64,000 bases of DNA from Pneumocystis sp. 'macacae'. Its lineage: Eukaryota > Ascomycota > Pneumocystomycetes > Pneumocystales > Pneumocystaceae. Both the position numbers and the translations under genes were made by a program. How positions within the stretch are numbered: the first letter of the stretch is position 1; every line of letters begins with the position of its first letter. The notes beneath the pieces are model-generated. The model did not search any database. It worked only from the letters and a program-made list of their open reading frames with translations, and was not told the DNA's origin. The stretch covers positions 599,484-663,483 of the forward strand of contig CM030733.1 in NCBI GenBank assembly GCA_018127085.1, in the 5' to 3' direction. Shown here one piece after another: positions 11,143-21,823 of the stretch.

Positions 11143-11443
11143 ATGAAACTTTTTAATCTACATGTTTTAGACGTTATTCATCGATCATTTGTGATATTTT
11201 TATCTGGAATAACATGTATTTTTATTTTCTTTCTAAAATTCATGAAATACTGATCAAAAAAGTGTATGGTGTTGTAGGTATTGGCCATTTAATTTATAAA
11301 AGAAGAGAGAAATTGAGAACAATTGAGGATCAAATTCGTCAGGTAAATTATAAATTACGTATTCATATGTTTTTTTAATGTTTTAGGGAGTTTTACCGTC
11401 AACATCTTCTAAAACACCAGTGTCTCAAGATAAACGTGCTTAG
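11143..11443 (+). CDS. Cox14-like small mitochondrial inner membrane protein
   Basis: Three exons (11143-11215, 11263-11342, 11387-11443) encode 69 residues. The start MKLFNLHVLDVIHRS and the single hydrophobic span (FVIFLSGIT, then LYGVVGIGHLIY) followed by KRREKLR resemble the Cox14/COA-type proteins that chaperone newly made Cox1. That resemblance is a general pattern of a short N-terminus, an H-R pair before one span and a positive tail, so the assignment is tentative. The second exon begins inside the membrane span and both introns restore the frame. It is too short and split to appear as a single open frame. Confidence 0.5.
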
Positions 11444-12006
11444 ATTGTTTTTGTTGTAATGAGATATTTTGCATTATTAGATGTCTACTCTTATTTCTTA
11501 AATATAGTGGGTTTTATGGGCTCGTAGTTTTTGATTGGTATTAAAGAAAGTGTTGATCAGTTAATACTTTCTTAATATTGAACAAATATTGGTATTATGT
11601 TTGTTCGATACTTACTTTTAAGTGTTAGTGTACTTGTATTGGTTAAAGTATTTACTGTCACTTTCATATGAGTTGTTTAATAAATAAACAATATGACTTT
11701 TGATAAAGGTCTATAGAAAACATTCAATTTACAGAGTAGCTGTTTATCGCAGAATAGCTGAATTTATATATATTGTACATGAAAGTTTCTAAAAGAGTAT
11801 GTAAGAATTTATTAATATTTTGTGATGTTTTTTTAAATTGAATAACATGATAATTCTCAAATCATTAGAATATTAATAAACGATTAGAAAGCTTAAAGAG
11901 TTAATACTTGATAATTCTAGAGTATAATAAGGCTATTTGATGTAACGGATAATTGCCGATATAAGTGACACTCGATACGATTGGTCACCCACCATTTCTA
12001 TAGATA
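11444..12006. other. AT-rich spacer upstream of Rtf2 gene
   Basis: No coding frame is supported. Several short inverted A/T runs are present but none forms a convincing RNA. Confidence 0.6.
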
Positions 12007-12818
12007 ATGGGAAATGATGGAGGGAGTATTCCTAAGAGAGATGATTTAATTAAAGATTTAAAAAAATCAGATGAAGCTGATGTAGGACAAACAGCGCAAT
12101 TTCTTGCTTGGCTTTACTGTAGTTTTTCAAAATTACCATTATCCGAACCTATTGTTAGTTGTGGCTTAGGCAAACTTTATAATAAAGATGTTTTATTAGA
12201 ATATCTCTTGTCATCTAAAGAAAAAGGGTCTAAAGAGAAAGGATGTCAGGAGAAAGGAGCATCGGTGGTACTTCCACCGTTAGAATATGGGATTTCACAT
12301 ATTACGACATTAAAAGATGTACGAGAGTTAAAACTTAAAGCAAATCCAGCATATCAGCCATATATAGCACTTAACAGTAAGCTAGTACATACTGAAAGTC
12401 TTCCAAGCCGCTGGGTTTGCCCAGTAACAAAGCGAGAAATGAATGGTCATGCAAAGTTTGTTTACCTTATACGTTGTGGACATGTTTTTGATGATCAAGC
12501 ATTGGTAAATATTAAGAGTAACGAGTGTTTGGAAGTATGTGCACAAAATACATTTGAGATGTTTGATTAATAGGAAATTAGTGTGGTACAGCATTTGTAG
12601 AAGATGATATTATTCCGCTGAATCCCAAGCAGGATGATTTACCTAGACTAAAGGCGCGGCTAGCAGCGCTGAAGGCAGCTGGGTTGACACATACATTAGT
12701 ATCAGTAAAGTCATCAAAAAAACGCAAGCGAGTGTGTCCAGAAGACGATATTTGTCAGACAATCCCCAATAAAACATCTGTCAAAACTGTCTCTAAGGCA
12801 TCTACTTGTTCTTCATAG
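12007..12818 (+). CDS. rtf2: replication termination factor Rtf2
   Basis: By family this nuclear protein stabilises paused replication forks and influences splicing; it carries a RING-like C2HC2 fold. Exons 12007-12534 and 12582-12818 give about 254 residues. The N-terminus MGNDGGSIPKRDDL is diagnostic. PIVSCGLGKLYNKD, WVCPVTKREMNG, VYLIRCGHVFDDQAL and, across the junction, ECLE|CGTAFVEDDIIPLNP complete the Rtf2 domain. The tail is basic with KSSKKRKR, a likely nuclear localisation signal. An insert with three EKG repeats (KEKGSKEKGCQEKG) sits near residue 78. Confidence 0.95.
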
Positions 12819-12913
12819 GTAAATCATTATTAGAAAGCCGTATAGGTCTACGGCTATGACCTCATAGGGAAAGAGTTGAGAAAAATTGTTCAAGTCGTAT
12901 TTTTGTTTATCAC

Positions 12914-13759
12914 TTAAGTTGTTTTTGTTAAATTATCGGTTCTGGGTTTTCTATTAACATGTTTATTTCCACCAGAAGATGGATCCCATGCCATCTTTAT
13001 TACAGGATGCCTTTTTAACTTAGTAGGTATTTCATATATTACAGATCCTACTGTGAGTGTATATGGTGCAGTTTCTTGTTCACATGTTCTGTTTGGCATA
13101 ATTTGCGGGTTGCAATCAACGAAGAGTTCGCTTTCTACAACGAATCGGATAGTTTCTCCTGTATTTAAAGTAAGATCGCCATCGCTATTGTGCCATATCC
13201 ATCGCTGTTCATCTATATCGCTATATAAATTAGCAGTTTTTTTCTTTAGAAAAAAATATACAATTCACTATTTTTCCATAATAACCCTTTTGGAATAAAA
13301 ATATCATCAAAAAATCCTAGAGAAACTCTTTATCTTTAACTAAAGTATTTAATTTTTTGAGAACAAAACCTTTTATCCCTGAGTGTGACATACTTTGTAT
13401 TTTTCCTGTCAGTACTTCCCCAATAAATGGGCGAAAAACAATAAGACGGAATTTAGCTAAACTTTTTTAATCTTTTTGCTAGCGGATAATAATTTTTTTA
13501 ACTTGGAACATAAGCGCTTCCATCACCATGTTTAATTAGTGCTTTTCCGCAGTAAAGAATATCAAACAAACATATACAGAGGCCTGTATTAATCATTACC
13601 TTGTAAAATGTTAAAAAATCATATTATTAAAAAAAACAAATTATCTACTTTATTTGCAAATTTCAGATTAATTTCATCTTTTAATGCTTTCATTGCTTGT
13701 TTTTGAAATGTATTTGGTGCAAGACAAATTGTATCAGATAATACTGTCAATAAGAACAT
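12914..13759 (-). CDS. rpc25: RNA polymerase III subunit Rpc25/RPC8 (Rpb7-like)
   Basis: By family this forms the Pol III stalk with Rpc17 and helps initiation. Five exons were joined on the minus strand. Exon 1 reads MFLLTVLSDTICLAPNTF with ALKDEINLKFANK. Exon 2 gives VMINTGLCICLFDILYCG and KHGDGSAYVP. Then come KFRLIVFRPFIGEVLTGKI, SMSHSGIK|VSLGFFDDIFIPKGLLW, and WIWHNSDGDLTLNTGETIRFVVESELFVD, followed by a basic, low-complexity tail. The N-terminal Rpb7 domain, the S1-like OB fold and the conserved GIKVSLGFFDDIFIP segment all align with Rpc25. Four short introns have GT..AG ends. The gene is convergent with rtf2, with only about 95 bp between stops. Confidence 0.92.
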
Positions 13760-14002
13760 AATCAGCAGTAACTCTGGTTTGCACGCTCTGGCCTATACGT
13801 TTTGCACTAGAGTTACATAACAGTTAAATGATACCGTTTAGTTGTGGAAAAATATAGGGTAAAATATGTTTGATATAGATATTTTTTAACGAAGAAAATA
13901 TACAAAAGCTAATGTTTTTAGAAGAACAGCATAAGAAGTGATTGTGCATTAGTAAATAAAGTGTTTGGTTAATTTAGAGATAAACAGTAAAGGATGATAG
14001 TA

Positions 14003-14769
14003 TTAACGTCTTCTGTCTCTTCTAATAGGGGATGGACTTCTTGTAGGACTACGATCTTTTCCTTGAAGACGAAGATATTTTCTCTGACTGAGCTCAAGAT
14101 CACGAAGAAGTGCAGGGCTTGGTTTTTTTGAATGCATGAAATTGCAAAATCCGCCTCTCATACATTCGGATGTTTCATGCTGACGACAGCAAGCTTCACG
14201 GAAATCAGTCACAGGTGATAGCTCTGCATAAACCGGCCGAGCAGCATACCAGCGTGAGTTTAGAGAATCAACGGCCTTTTGTGCATCTTCTTCATATTTG
14301 AATCGTGCATACACATTTCCAATAAGATCTATTTATCAAACAAGAAAAATATAAGAAATCCAAACTTACGATCCCCAACATTATCACATACAACAACTTT
14401 TTCAAGTTCTCCATATTTGCAAAATTCTGCGTACATATCTTCATAAAAAGAGTCAAAATGCTGCGCGATTTGCTGCTCATTGAGCTGATTTTGTTGATCG
14501 TGTGCAGGGTTCTAATTAAAGATAAATAATTAACATTTGCAACAATAAAAATCTTTAAAAATACCTGATAAAGATTTGGACAAAGAATAGTTTGCGAATA
14601 CGAAGGCTTAACATGTTTTCTTGAACAGCGATCTCCATGACGACATGCTCCAATTTTACTGTATAAAAGGTTAATAAAAAAAAGATGTTTAAAAGAAAAA
14701 CTACAAGTAAAAAGAACAATTAACTTTATCCTGCTCTGTTCCATAAATACTAGCAAGAAAGGATGCCAT
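14003..14769 (-). CDS. U2 snRNP auxiliary factor, small subunit (U2AF35/U2AF23)
   Basis: By family this recognises the 3' splice site AG with the large U2AF subunit. Exons on the minus strand give [16 protein letters not shown], a first CCCH zinc finger ([15 protein letters not shown]), and [23 protein letters not shown] (start of the RRM). The RRM continues as [19 protein letters not shown] and [18 protein letters not shown] second zinc finger is seen in [20 protein letters not shown]. The tail has a short RS/RD segment ([15 protein letters not shown]). Introns fall near 14.32-14.37, 14.51-14.56, 14.65-14.69 and after the first exon. Nearly every gene here is split by a short intron, so the canonical form of this factor is expected. 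Confidence 0.95.
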
Positions 14770-15716
14770 TTTTATTTTAATTTTTTTATATTGTAATTTT
14801 TCGATATTCGTCTGGTAAAATTAATATAAAAATTATTATAGAAGAGGTTAACTATGGAAATAAACATGTTATAGAAAAATTTAAGGAAAAAATAGCCACT
14901 GAGGAATATAAGGTGAATGAATGTTAATTTTAAACATGGGTATAAATTGTATTAAAAAGTAGAGAAAAATTATATTTAAATCAATATTTTATAAATACAT
15001 ATGTTAAAATAAGAATATAGTTGAAAAAATTGTATGATTATTTTTAAATGATATAAATATAGTTTTTAATTATTGCTGTATATATCTTCTGAATCGGTAT
15101 TACACTCATTAATATCTAATTTTATAGTACGCTAACTGTTTTGTAAAAGGTTGAGTACTATTTTTGTTTTTATACTGTTTTTAGAATGATTAAAATTTTT
15201 TATTTTTTTATATATAGAGTGTGCTTTCTTCTGTAAATGCTCTTGTATTTTTATCACTTTTACTTAAATTCAGATTTTTAATTTTTGTAACTATGTATAG
15301 ATGGCTCACTGATTTTTAAAGATTTAATATACTTTACTTGTTTTGCCTATGTATGCTCTTAAAAAGATAGTTTAAGTATTGAATAAATAGGTTTTTTTGG
15401 GTAAAACATAGATGGGTCTAGTAATATATTCTATTTCTGAATAAAAAGTGAAAATATGCTTCTTTTAAAATATTTCATATAATGCAATGTTTTATCAGGA
15501 AAAGGAATTAGTGTTGCTTTAGATATTTTATGTATTAATTAAAAAAATGTATGAAACTATCAAAAATATTACCTTTAATTATTCATAGTGTATAATATCG
15601 TTTTTTTTTTGTTTTTCCATAAAAATTTAACGAGTTTTTATTTGATAGTGTAACAATAGAATTTGTTTTATGTGAGAATCCATTTCTAGAACACCTATTT
15701 TTAAACATATGAGCTG
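14770..15716. other. AT-rich spacer with one possible orphan exon
   Basis: This is the 5' flank of the U2AF gene and beyond. Around 14849-14914 (+) a short frame, EVNYGNKHVIEKFKEKIATEEYK, is flanked by TTATAG and GTGAAT and could be an exon. I found no convincing partner exons or family, so I do not call it a gene. The rest is A/T runs. Confidence 0.4.
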
Positions 15717-16187
15717 TTAATGCATATTCTTTTTAGTCTGTATTATAAGAACATTTTTAAGAAATAATGTCCTTGAATATGTCGAGATATTTAATATATC
15801 TTTGGTTCGATATATTTTAATTTGAATAAAATTGTAAATTTCCTTAATCTTCTCGATAAAATGCTTTCATTTATTCTATTACGAAACACTGTATTTGAGC
15901 TTTTACTAGAACTGGTTTCAAATGATTGATAAAGTTCAAAAGGTGTATCAAAATATGTATCAAGAATTTATATAAAATCAATGTGCCCATCTTCTAAGAT
16001 ATTTTTCATTTTTGGAATTGAAATGCCTGTTGCTTTGACGTTATTTCTTCAATTCTGTATAATGCCTTTCATTAAGGGTGATCTAAAAATATTTTTTTGT
16101 ACTCGCATTCTTATTAATCTATCTGACATAAATAAAAGCATAAAAAACTATAAAAATGTTTTCTTCATTGATTCTTTAGGATCTATG
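15717..16187 (-). pseudogene. broken reading frame of unknown family
   Basis: One minus-strand frame reads as protein-like sequence interrupted by a few stops. From the right end it contains IDPKESMKKTFL, a stop, MSDRLIRMRVQKNIFRSPLM, a stop, NVKATGISIPKMKNILEDG, a stop, then LDTYFDTPFELYQSFETSS, a region with RINESILSRRLRKF and a further stop. The stops (TAG, TGA, TAA) lie in the same frame and are not bracketed by GT..AG pairs I could use as introns. I do not recognise the family. A decayed gene fits best, but a real gene with unusual introns remains possible. The complementary open frame on the + strand (15981-16190) is taken as its shadow. Confidence 0.35.
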
Positions 16188-16834
16188 TAATAATATTTCT
16201 TTATAAAAGCATTGATACATTATTTTTAAAGTAAATATGGTTTTGATATTTCAAGGTTTATTTAAGAAGCATTTTTGTGTTTATTCCTTTTAAATATACT
16301 AACAATTATAGTAAAGTTTAAATACACTTTAATATAAATTATGAAGTAAAACATAGATTTATAGTTTTTTATGGTAATCTAGAGCTTTAATTTTGACGTA
16401 AACATAAAATCGAAAATTATGCAATAATAATATATTAGAATATCTAGGAATATACGAATTTAATAAATATAAACAAAAAATTGATATTGAGCTAATTAAA
16501 GCTATAAGAACATATATTATGGTATGTTTATAATTAAAATTTTAACTAATATGTGTAGTAAAATGCTAAAAAAATTAAAATTTAAAAAACTTTATCAATC
16601 TAAAAAATCACAATATAGAAGCATCAAAAAACTGTAATAAAGAAGAATGAAATTATAAAGTATGTATTTTTCTAGTTGTGTAATAATAATTATTAGGTAA
16701 AAAGCTAGATATTAGAAAATATTAATAAAAAATAAATTTCAAAGTATGTTGAAAAGCAAGTTTTAATTGTTAATTTCTATCGATAAAGAATGTTTCCAAG
16801 TTATTTATTTTTGGTACACTATGTTTGTTTGATT
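16188..16834. other. AT-rich spacer
   Basis: This is A/T-dominated sequence between the broken frame and the 3' end of the Vip1-like gene. Nothing is supported. Confidence 0.55.
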
Positions 16835-17678
16835 TTATTTTGCTTTAAATTCTGGAAAAAAGTTAATATTATAAATATATATGTTTAGAATATACAGCAA
16901 GCCTGCATGCTTCCTCATGTATGCTTCTGCATTTTCTATAACATTTTGTAAAAAATGTGCGTATTTGGTTTCCTGTCTTTGTATTCATTGTAAATCGGAA
17001 ATAATGTATAATGACCTGAATTTTTTCCTGGACTGTATTTAAAATATTGTATTTAGAATCAAAACTTTTAATTTTTTGATCAATAGTATATCTATCATTG
17101 ACTGATTTAACTATTAAGAAATTTGTTAATAAAGAATGATATTATTTTTTAAGGATATTACTTTTTTTTAAAATAAATTGCATAAAAAAATAAAAACGCT
17201 CTGATATCTTATATTTTTTGTTTAATTCTATTCCCTTTTGAAGTGTATTATCTGTAAAAGCATAACTATATGATAAGTATTTAACAAGTCGAACAGAGTG
17301 TTGACTAATATATGTTTTTATATAATTAAGAGTAATTACTATATAAAACATAAGTATTCCTATATATCCTTCTATATTTTTGAGCCCATTTTCTTCTATT
17401 GAAAGTTTTGAGCCTTTCAGTTCTGTACCGTCTAAAAGCAATGCTGATGCTTTAGCTTTACGTGAATCGAATCTTATTCTCATTTCTTGTGTCCCATCTT
17501 TTTGTCTGTATCAATTAAAATATGTATTAGTATCGAGAATTATTCTTATTATTTTCCTTATAACACACCTGTTTAACCTGGTCCCTAAAATTTTTCCACA
17601 TGATGAAAAGAATGTTATAATTTCTTCTTCGGACAAATTTGTAGAAATATTTCTGATATTTACTGTATTTAACCACAT
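16835..17678 (-). CDS. vip1: Vip1-like RRM RNA-binding protein
   Basis: By family this is an abundant cytoplasmic protein of ascomycetes with one N-terminal RRM and a long helical tail. Joined exons read MWLNTVNIRNISTNLSEEE, ITFFSSCGKILGTR|QKDGTQEMRIRF (the RRM, with RNP2-like VNIRNI and RNP1-like MRIRFDS), and ALLLDGTELKGSKLSIEE. The tail continues with YAFTDNTLQKGIELNKKYKISERF, SVNDRYTIDQKIKSFDSKYN and a last exon KYAHFLQNVIENAEAYMRKHAG. The LSD.TL.K.I.LD..Y.. and SVN.RY....K segments match the fission yeast Vip1 layout as I recall it. Four introns are inferred; the exact borders of the one near 17.29-17.35 kb are least certain. The first RRM strand could start in an earlier exon, but the ATG at 17678 is adequate. 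Confidence 0.78.
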
Positions 17679-18047
17679 TTTTATCAATAATTATGATTAA
17701 AACTTTTAAATTAATATCACTTGATTTTTTATTCGACCGTTATTTTAAAACTTCAAGATGATTCTACAAATATAAAATTAATATAATTTAAACATATTTT
17801 GAGTTGAATTGTTGAAGAATAATCTAAGAATAACATGTCAAAGTATTTTCTTTCTTTTTTTCATTTGTTTATCTGTTTTTAAAAAAATATTAAAATATTT
17901 CCCTTAAAACATTGTTTTATTTGTAATCTATACATTATCTTTTTATTTATTTTTTCCAATGTTTTTTCAAGTTATGATTTTGAAACGTTGTCAAAAATTA
18001 AATGAAGATTTGAATATTTTTATTTATCTTGTAAATATTTAGATAAT
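17679..18047. promoter_or_regulatory. divergent promoter region between Vip1-like and Lcl3 genes
   Basis: Genes diverge from this 370-bp AT-rich spacer, so it must contain both promoters. No specific site was recognised. Confidence 0.45.
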
Positions 18048-18910
18048 ATGTTTTTATGGACTAAAGATACCTCAAGAGACCCTCAAAATGAAAAAAATGT
18101 ATCAGAAATACTTCCATGGATTTCTACTTCTATTGTTGTTGCAACAATTACATTAACAGGTGCTATATTAATCATTCGTTCGTTTTATTCCCGATATTTG
18201 TTAAGATACCCAACAGCAGAAAGTATTTCTGTATCTATGCTGAATGGTAAACGTGTATTGTCAGGTATTGTTACATCAGGTATGGAGTATTATTTATTTC
18301 TGGGTGTGTTATTAATGATACAAAAAAATAGTAGGTGATGCGGATAATTTTAGATTTTATCATACACCAGGTGGAATTTGTGCAGGATGGCATTGGTTGC
18401 GACATGTTCCTACAACAAAAAAAGAACTTAAAGACCAAACTATTCATATTCGATTAGCAGGTATTGATGCACCAGAGTTGAGTCATTTTGGAAAAAAAGC
18501 ACAACCATTTGGAAAAGAAGCAATGAATTGGCTTACAGCATATATTCTCCATAAACGTGTACGAGTAAAATTATTTAGTAGGGACCGATATGAGCGTATT
18601 GTTGCTGCGACTGAAGTGCGGCATTGGCCCTTTATTTGGATTAGAAAGGATGTTGGGCTTGAAATGTTGAAAAAGGGATTAGGTATGATGACGGCTTTAG
18701 GCAATGAATTTATTAAATTAAGTAGCAGAGGTATATACATCACAGGGAGCAGAGTATGGTGGGAAAAAGATGGAAATGAGATATCATCATGAAGAGGAAA
18801 AGGCGAAAAGAAATAAAGTTGGAATGTGGAAACAAAGTTGGAGGGTATATGAATCACCAGAGGAATATAAACGTCATATGCATGCATTAGCTTCTAGTTT
18901 TCATAAATAA
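18048..18910 (+). CDS. lcl3: Lcl3 membrane-anchored thermonuclease-like endonuclease
   Basis: This is a staphylococcal-nuclease fold protein anchored in the mitochondrial or ER membrane by one N-terminal span. Exons 18048-18279, 18332-18682 and 18726-18910 give about 255 residues. The span is [19 protein letters not shown] near residue 30. The nuclease domain has [49 protein letters not shown] and [17 protein letters not shown], then EYGGKKMEM and [21 protein letters not shown]. Catalytic-type residues are visible: the R of HIRLAG, the D-A-P-E element and the R of RYERI. Both introns restore family motifs (TS|VGD and [10 protein letters not shown]). The insert [10 protein letters not shown] between strands is short. 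Confidence 0.92.
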
Positions 18911-19046
18911 GGCAATAATAATTTATATTTATATTTGTAATTTTTTGAAAATCCAATAAATGAAGTTAAATTTTGGTGTTTCGCTATATTTTGTTAATGT
19001 TGTTATGTCTTAAATATATATGTGAAATTCTATATTTATAATAATA

Positions 19047-20664
19047 CTACATAAATTGAACCCCAAGACCTAATTGGATTCCTTTTCTAGCTCTATCAGA
19101 CATTCTTGTTGCTATAGGAAGACAAAAATTTAATTCAAGACGAGCAATTGTATGACAGTATATAAGCCCTATACCTGCTGCTATTGAAGGTTTGCAAATA
19201 AGTTCAGATATAATATCTTTGAAATTTCCTTAGAAAGTATTAGAATTGTTAAAAATATAATAAATTCAAAACCTTGATTTAATAACAATAATGAACTAGT
19301 ATTGACAAAAGTTTGAAATTTTAGAGGCCAATGTTTAAGTTTTGGTATTGACGTTATAACCGACGTACTAGAAGCCACGTAAATATCACCTCCAACAGCA
19401 TCGTTTCCATCATGGGGACCTAGTCCGTTATAATAAAAACCTCTTATATTGGTTGCACCACCTAAATAAAACCTATCATTTATTTTTGTGTCTTTTTTAT
19501 CTAATCCCCATAAAACTCCCATTTTAATAGTATTGTTAAGAATAATTTGTTTCACATTTGAAAGCAATGTTGCTTTAGAAAATTCAGTTTCTGTTTTTAT
19601 AAAAGAAGTATCACTGCCTAAAATAATAGAACTAGATATTTCTTGCATTGTGCGAAATAAAAAACCAGAATTTGGGAGTAATGAGTTATTACGGGTATCA
19701 ATAGTTAAAGTATGTGCAACTGAAGATTTGAAGGAATTACCAGAAGACAATCTTATAGTTGGTGATGCATTAAGAGAAAGATTACCTATCTGTCTCCATA
19801 CTCCATTATATGAAATATCATGAAGACCTAAATCTGATGACCAAATAAATCGTCCAATGCATCCTTTTAAGATTTCTTCATGTGATGCATAAAAATGATT
19901 ATCCCGAGATATATTAAAAATGGATAATTCAATTTGAGAATCAGGGTTAGCATTGATAGGCGTAGTTAGCTTAGTTTCAAATGCAGATCGTGTGTGCGTT
20001 CCGAAGATTATGTTGGCCTGAACATTTTCTGCACCGCCAAATGCATTTCGAATATTTATACTACCATAAGCACTACCTTCACCATTACTTAAATCTGTTC
20101 CTGTTCGCGCCCATAGCCTAGACTTTTCTTTTACATGAAAAATTACATCAATATCATCTTTTCCTGCAAGTGGAGAAGATGCCTGATCTATAGTTACGGA
20201 TATTTTTTCAAAAATGTCAAATTTTTTAAGCTGAGAAGCAGTATTTTGGATAGAAAGTAATGCATATGAAAGAGTTTTTTCACTTTCACTAATATTTATT
20301 GGAAATAATACTTTTTTTAAAAAAGATTGACGAAAATTATGTGCACCAATAATTCGAATTGATGAAATATTTACAGGTAATGTTGAATTTCTTTCAACCT
20401 ATTGAAAAATTAAAATATTAATTTCTGGATAAAGAATTTACAATTTCATTTAAACGGAAAATTGTTCGATCATAATCTGCTTTTTGTTTTGCTTTTATAG
20501 CAATTTCATGTTCAAGAAACGCATTTTCAAGTGAGGGTATATTTAATGAAAAAGAAATATCCGCCTTTTTATCATCTAACTATTAATTTGTCTTGAGTTT
20601 TGGTTTTTTACACAATAAAATATAAACTAACCTTTTCTTCATTTTTTACTTGTTCTTTTTTCAT
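19047..20664 (-). CDS. sam50: Sam50/Tob55 outer-membrane beta-barrel assembly protein
   Basis: By family this is the core of the SAM complex that inserts beta-barrels into the mitochondrial outer membrane. The minus-strand product of about 490 residues begins MKKEQVKNEEK. A helical segment with LENAFLEHEIAIKAK follows, then a POTRA-like region (LPVNISSIRIIGAHNFRQSF, SQLKKFDIFEKISVTID). The barrel comes next, with VIFHVKEKSRLWARTGTDLSNGEGSAYGS, NIRNAFGGAENVQA, FIWSSDLGLHDIS and FYLGGATNIRGFYYNGLGPHD. The last strand, RKGIQLGLGVQFM, ends in the expected beta-signal pattern. The IRGF motif of the BamA/Sam50 family is seen as NIRGFYYNGLG. Introns are near 19229-19272, 20.40-20.44 kb and 20.58-20.63 kb. 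The start ATG at 20664 is tentative, since only a few residues precede the first intron. Confidence 0.93.
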
Positions 20665-21823
20665 GTTTTGCAATTGAACTGAGATAATCGCAATTTAAAT
20701 TGTATAGACTTACACTTTTTTCCAAAAAATGCATATATTTTAATTGTCTAATTCAAGAATATTAACAAATGTTTCTTTATAAATGAAATCTATTTTGCAT
20801 TTTACGTCTTGAGTTGAATCGGACGTTAAGTTTTTAATATCATTTAATAAAAATAAATATATAATATTTTTATTTTTTTTTGATATAATTAAATAATTGT
20901 TTTTTATGTTATTTTTTATAAATATTTTTATTTGTTTTTTATTTTTAAGAGTTTTAATTTTGAATACTAATTATATTTTTAAAATAGTTTATATTAGAAG
21001 TATTAAGTAGAATTGTTTTCATAAGGTTTTTATATTATATTTTAATTCTTAACTTTTGAATTTGAATTAATAAATAATTTATTTTAGAAAAAAGAAAAAA
21101 TGGAGAATTTTAAAATAGTAGAATTAAAGTTATAACATGTTGAAAAATACCCTTGTTTTTAATATTTTTTAATAATAAAAATATATATTTATTAAACATT
21201 TTAACTGCATAAAACAAATCAATTGGTTTTTATTTAAATATATTTAAATTTTAAAAATGAAATATTTTAAACATTTTTATATCTCATAAATAGCAAGATA
21301 TTTTTTAAACCCTAAAAACATTCCAAATAATTTAGATTTTTAATATATAAACTATATTTTTGAATATTGTGCCTTATTTTAAATTAATATTAATAAATAG
21401 TGGTTTAATTATAAAATATATTTAGATAATTATTCTAAATTTGTTGTTTCTTGAAGAAATGGATTATTTATGGAATAATTTTAGTTTATTTGAATTAATG
21501 TTTGAAGCATATACAATGAATATAGATATAAAAAATATAAAAAATAATTTTTCTTTTATTAGTTTTAATTATTATTTTTGATTTTTTTACTAAAATTATA
21601 TTATTTTTTCACTCTATTTACAAATTTGATATTATATAATGTCTTGTTTATCATTTTTAACTTGAATATATTTATTTTTAGATTTTTTTTTAAAAAATAT
21701 ATTAAAATATTTATAATAGAACTTTATTATAATTAGATGATAATACATTTTAAAAATTATATCTACAAATTCTAGAATTGTTTCAACGCATTGGTGCTTC
21801 AAACGTAAGAAAACTTAAATTAC
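20665..21823. other. long AT-rich divergent spacer
   Basis: About 1.16 kb of very A/T-rich DNA lies between the divergent Sam50 and peroxin genes. Apart from A/T homopolymers nothing is evident. Part of the peroxin 5' end may lie around 21.78 kb, where GC content rises slightly. Confidence 0.6.

Noticed and set aside
15981..16190. + strand open frame starting MCPSSKIFF
   Set aside because: It is the complement of a more protein-like minus-strand frame and shows no motif.
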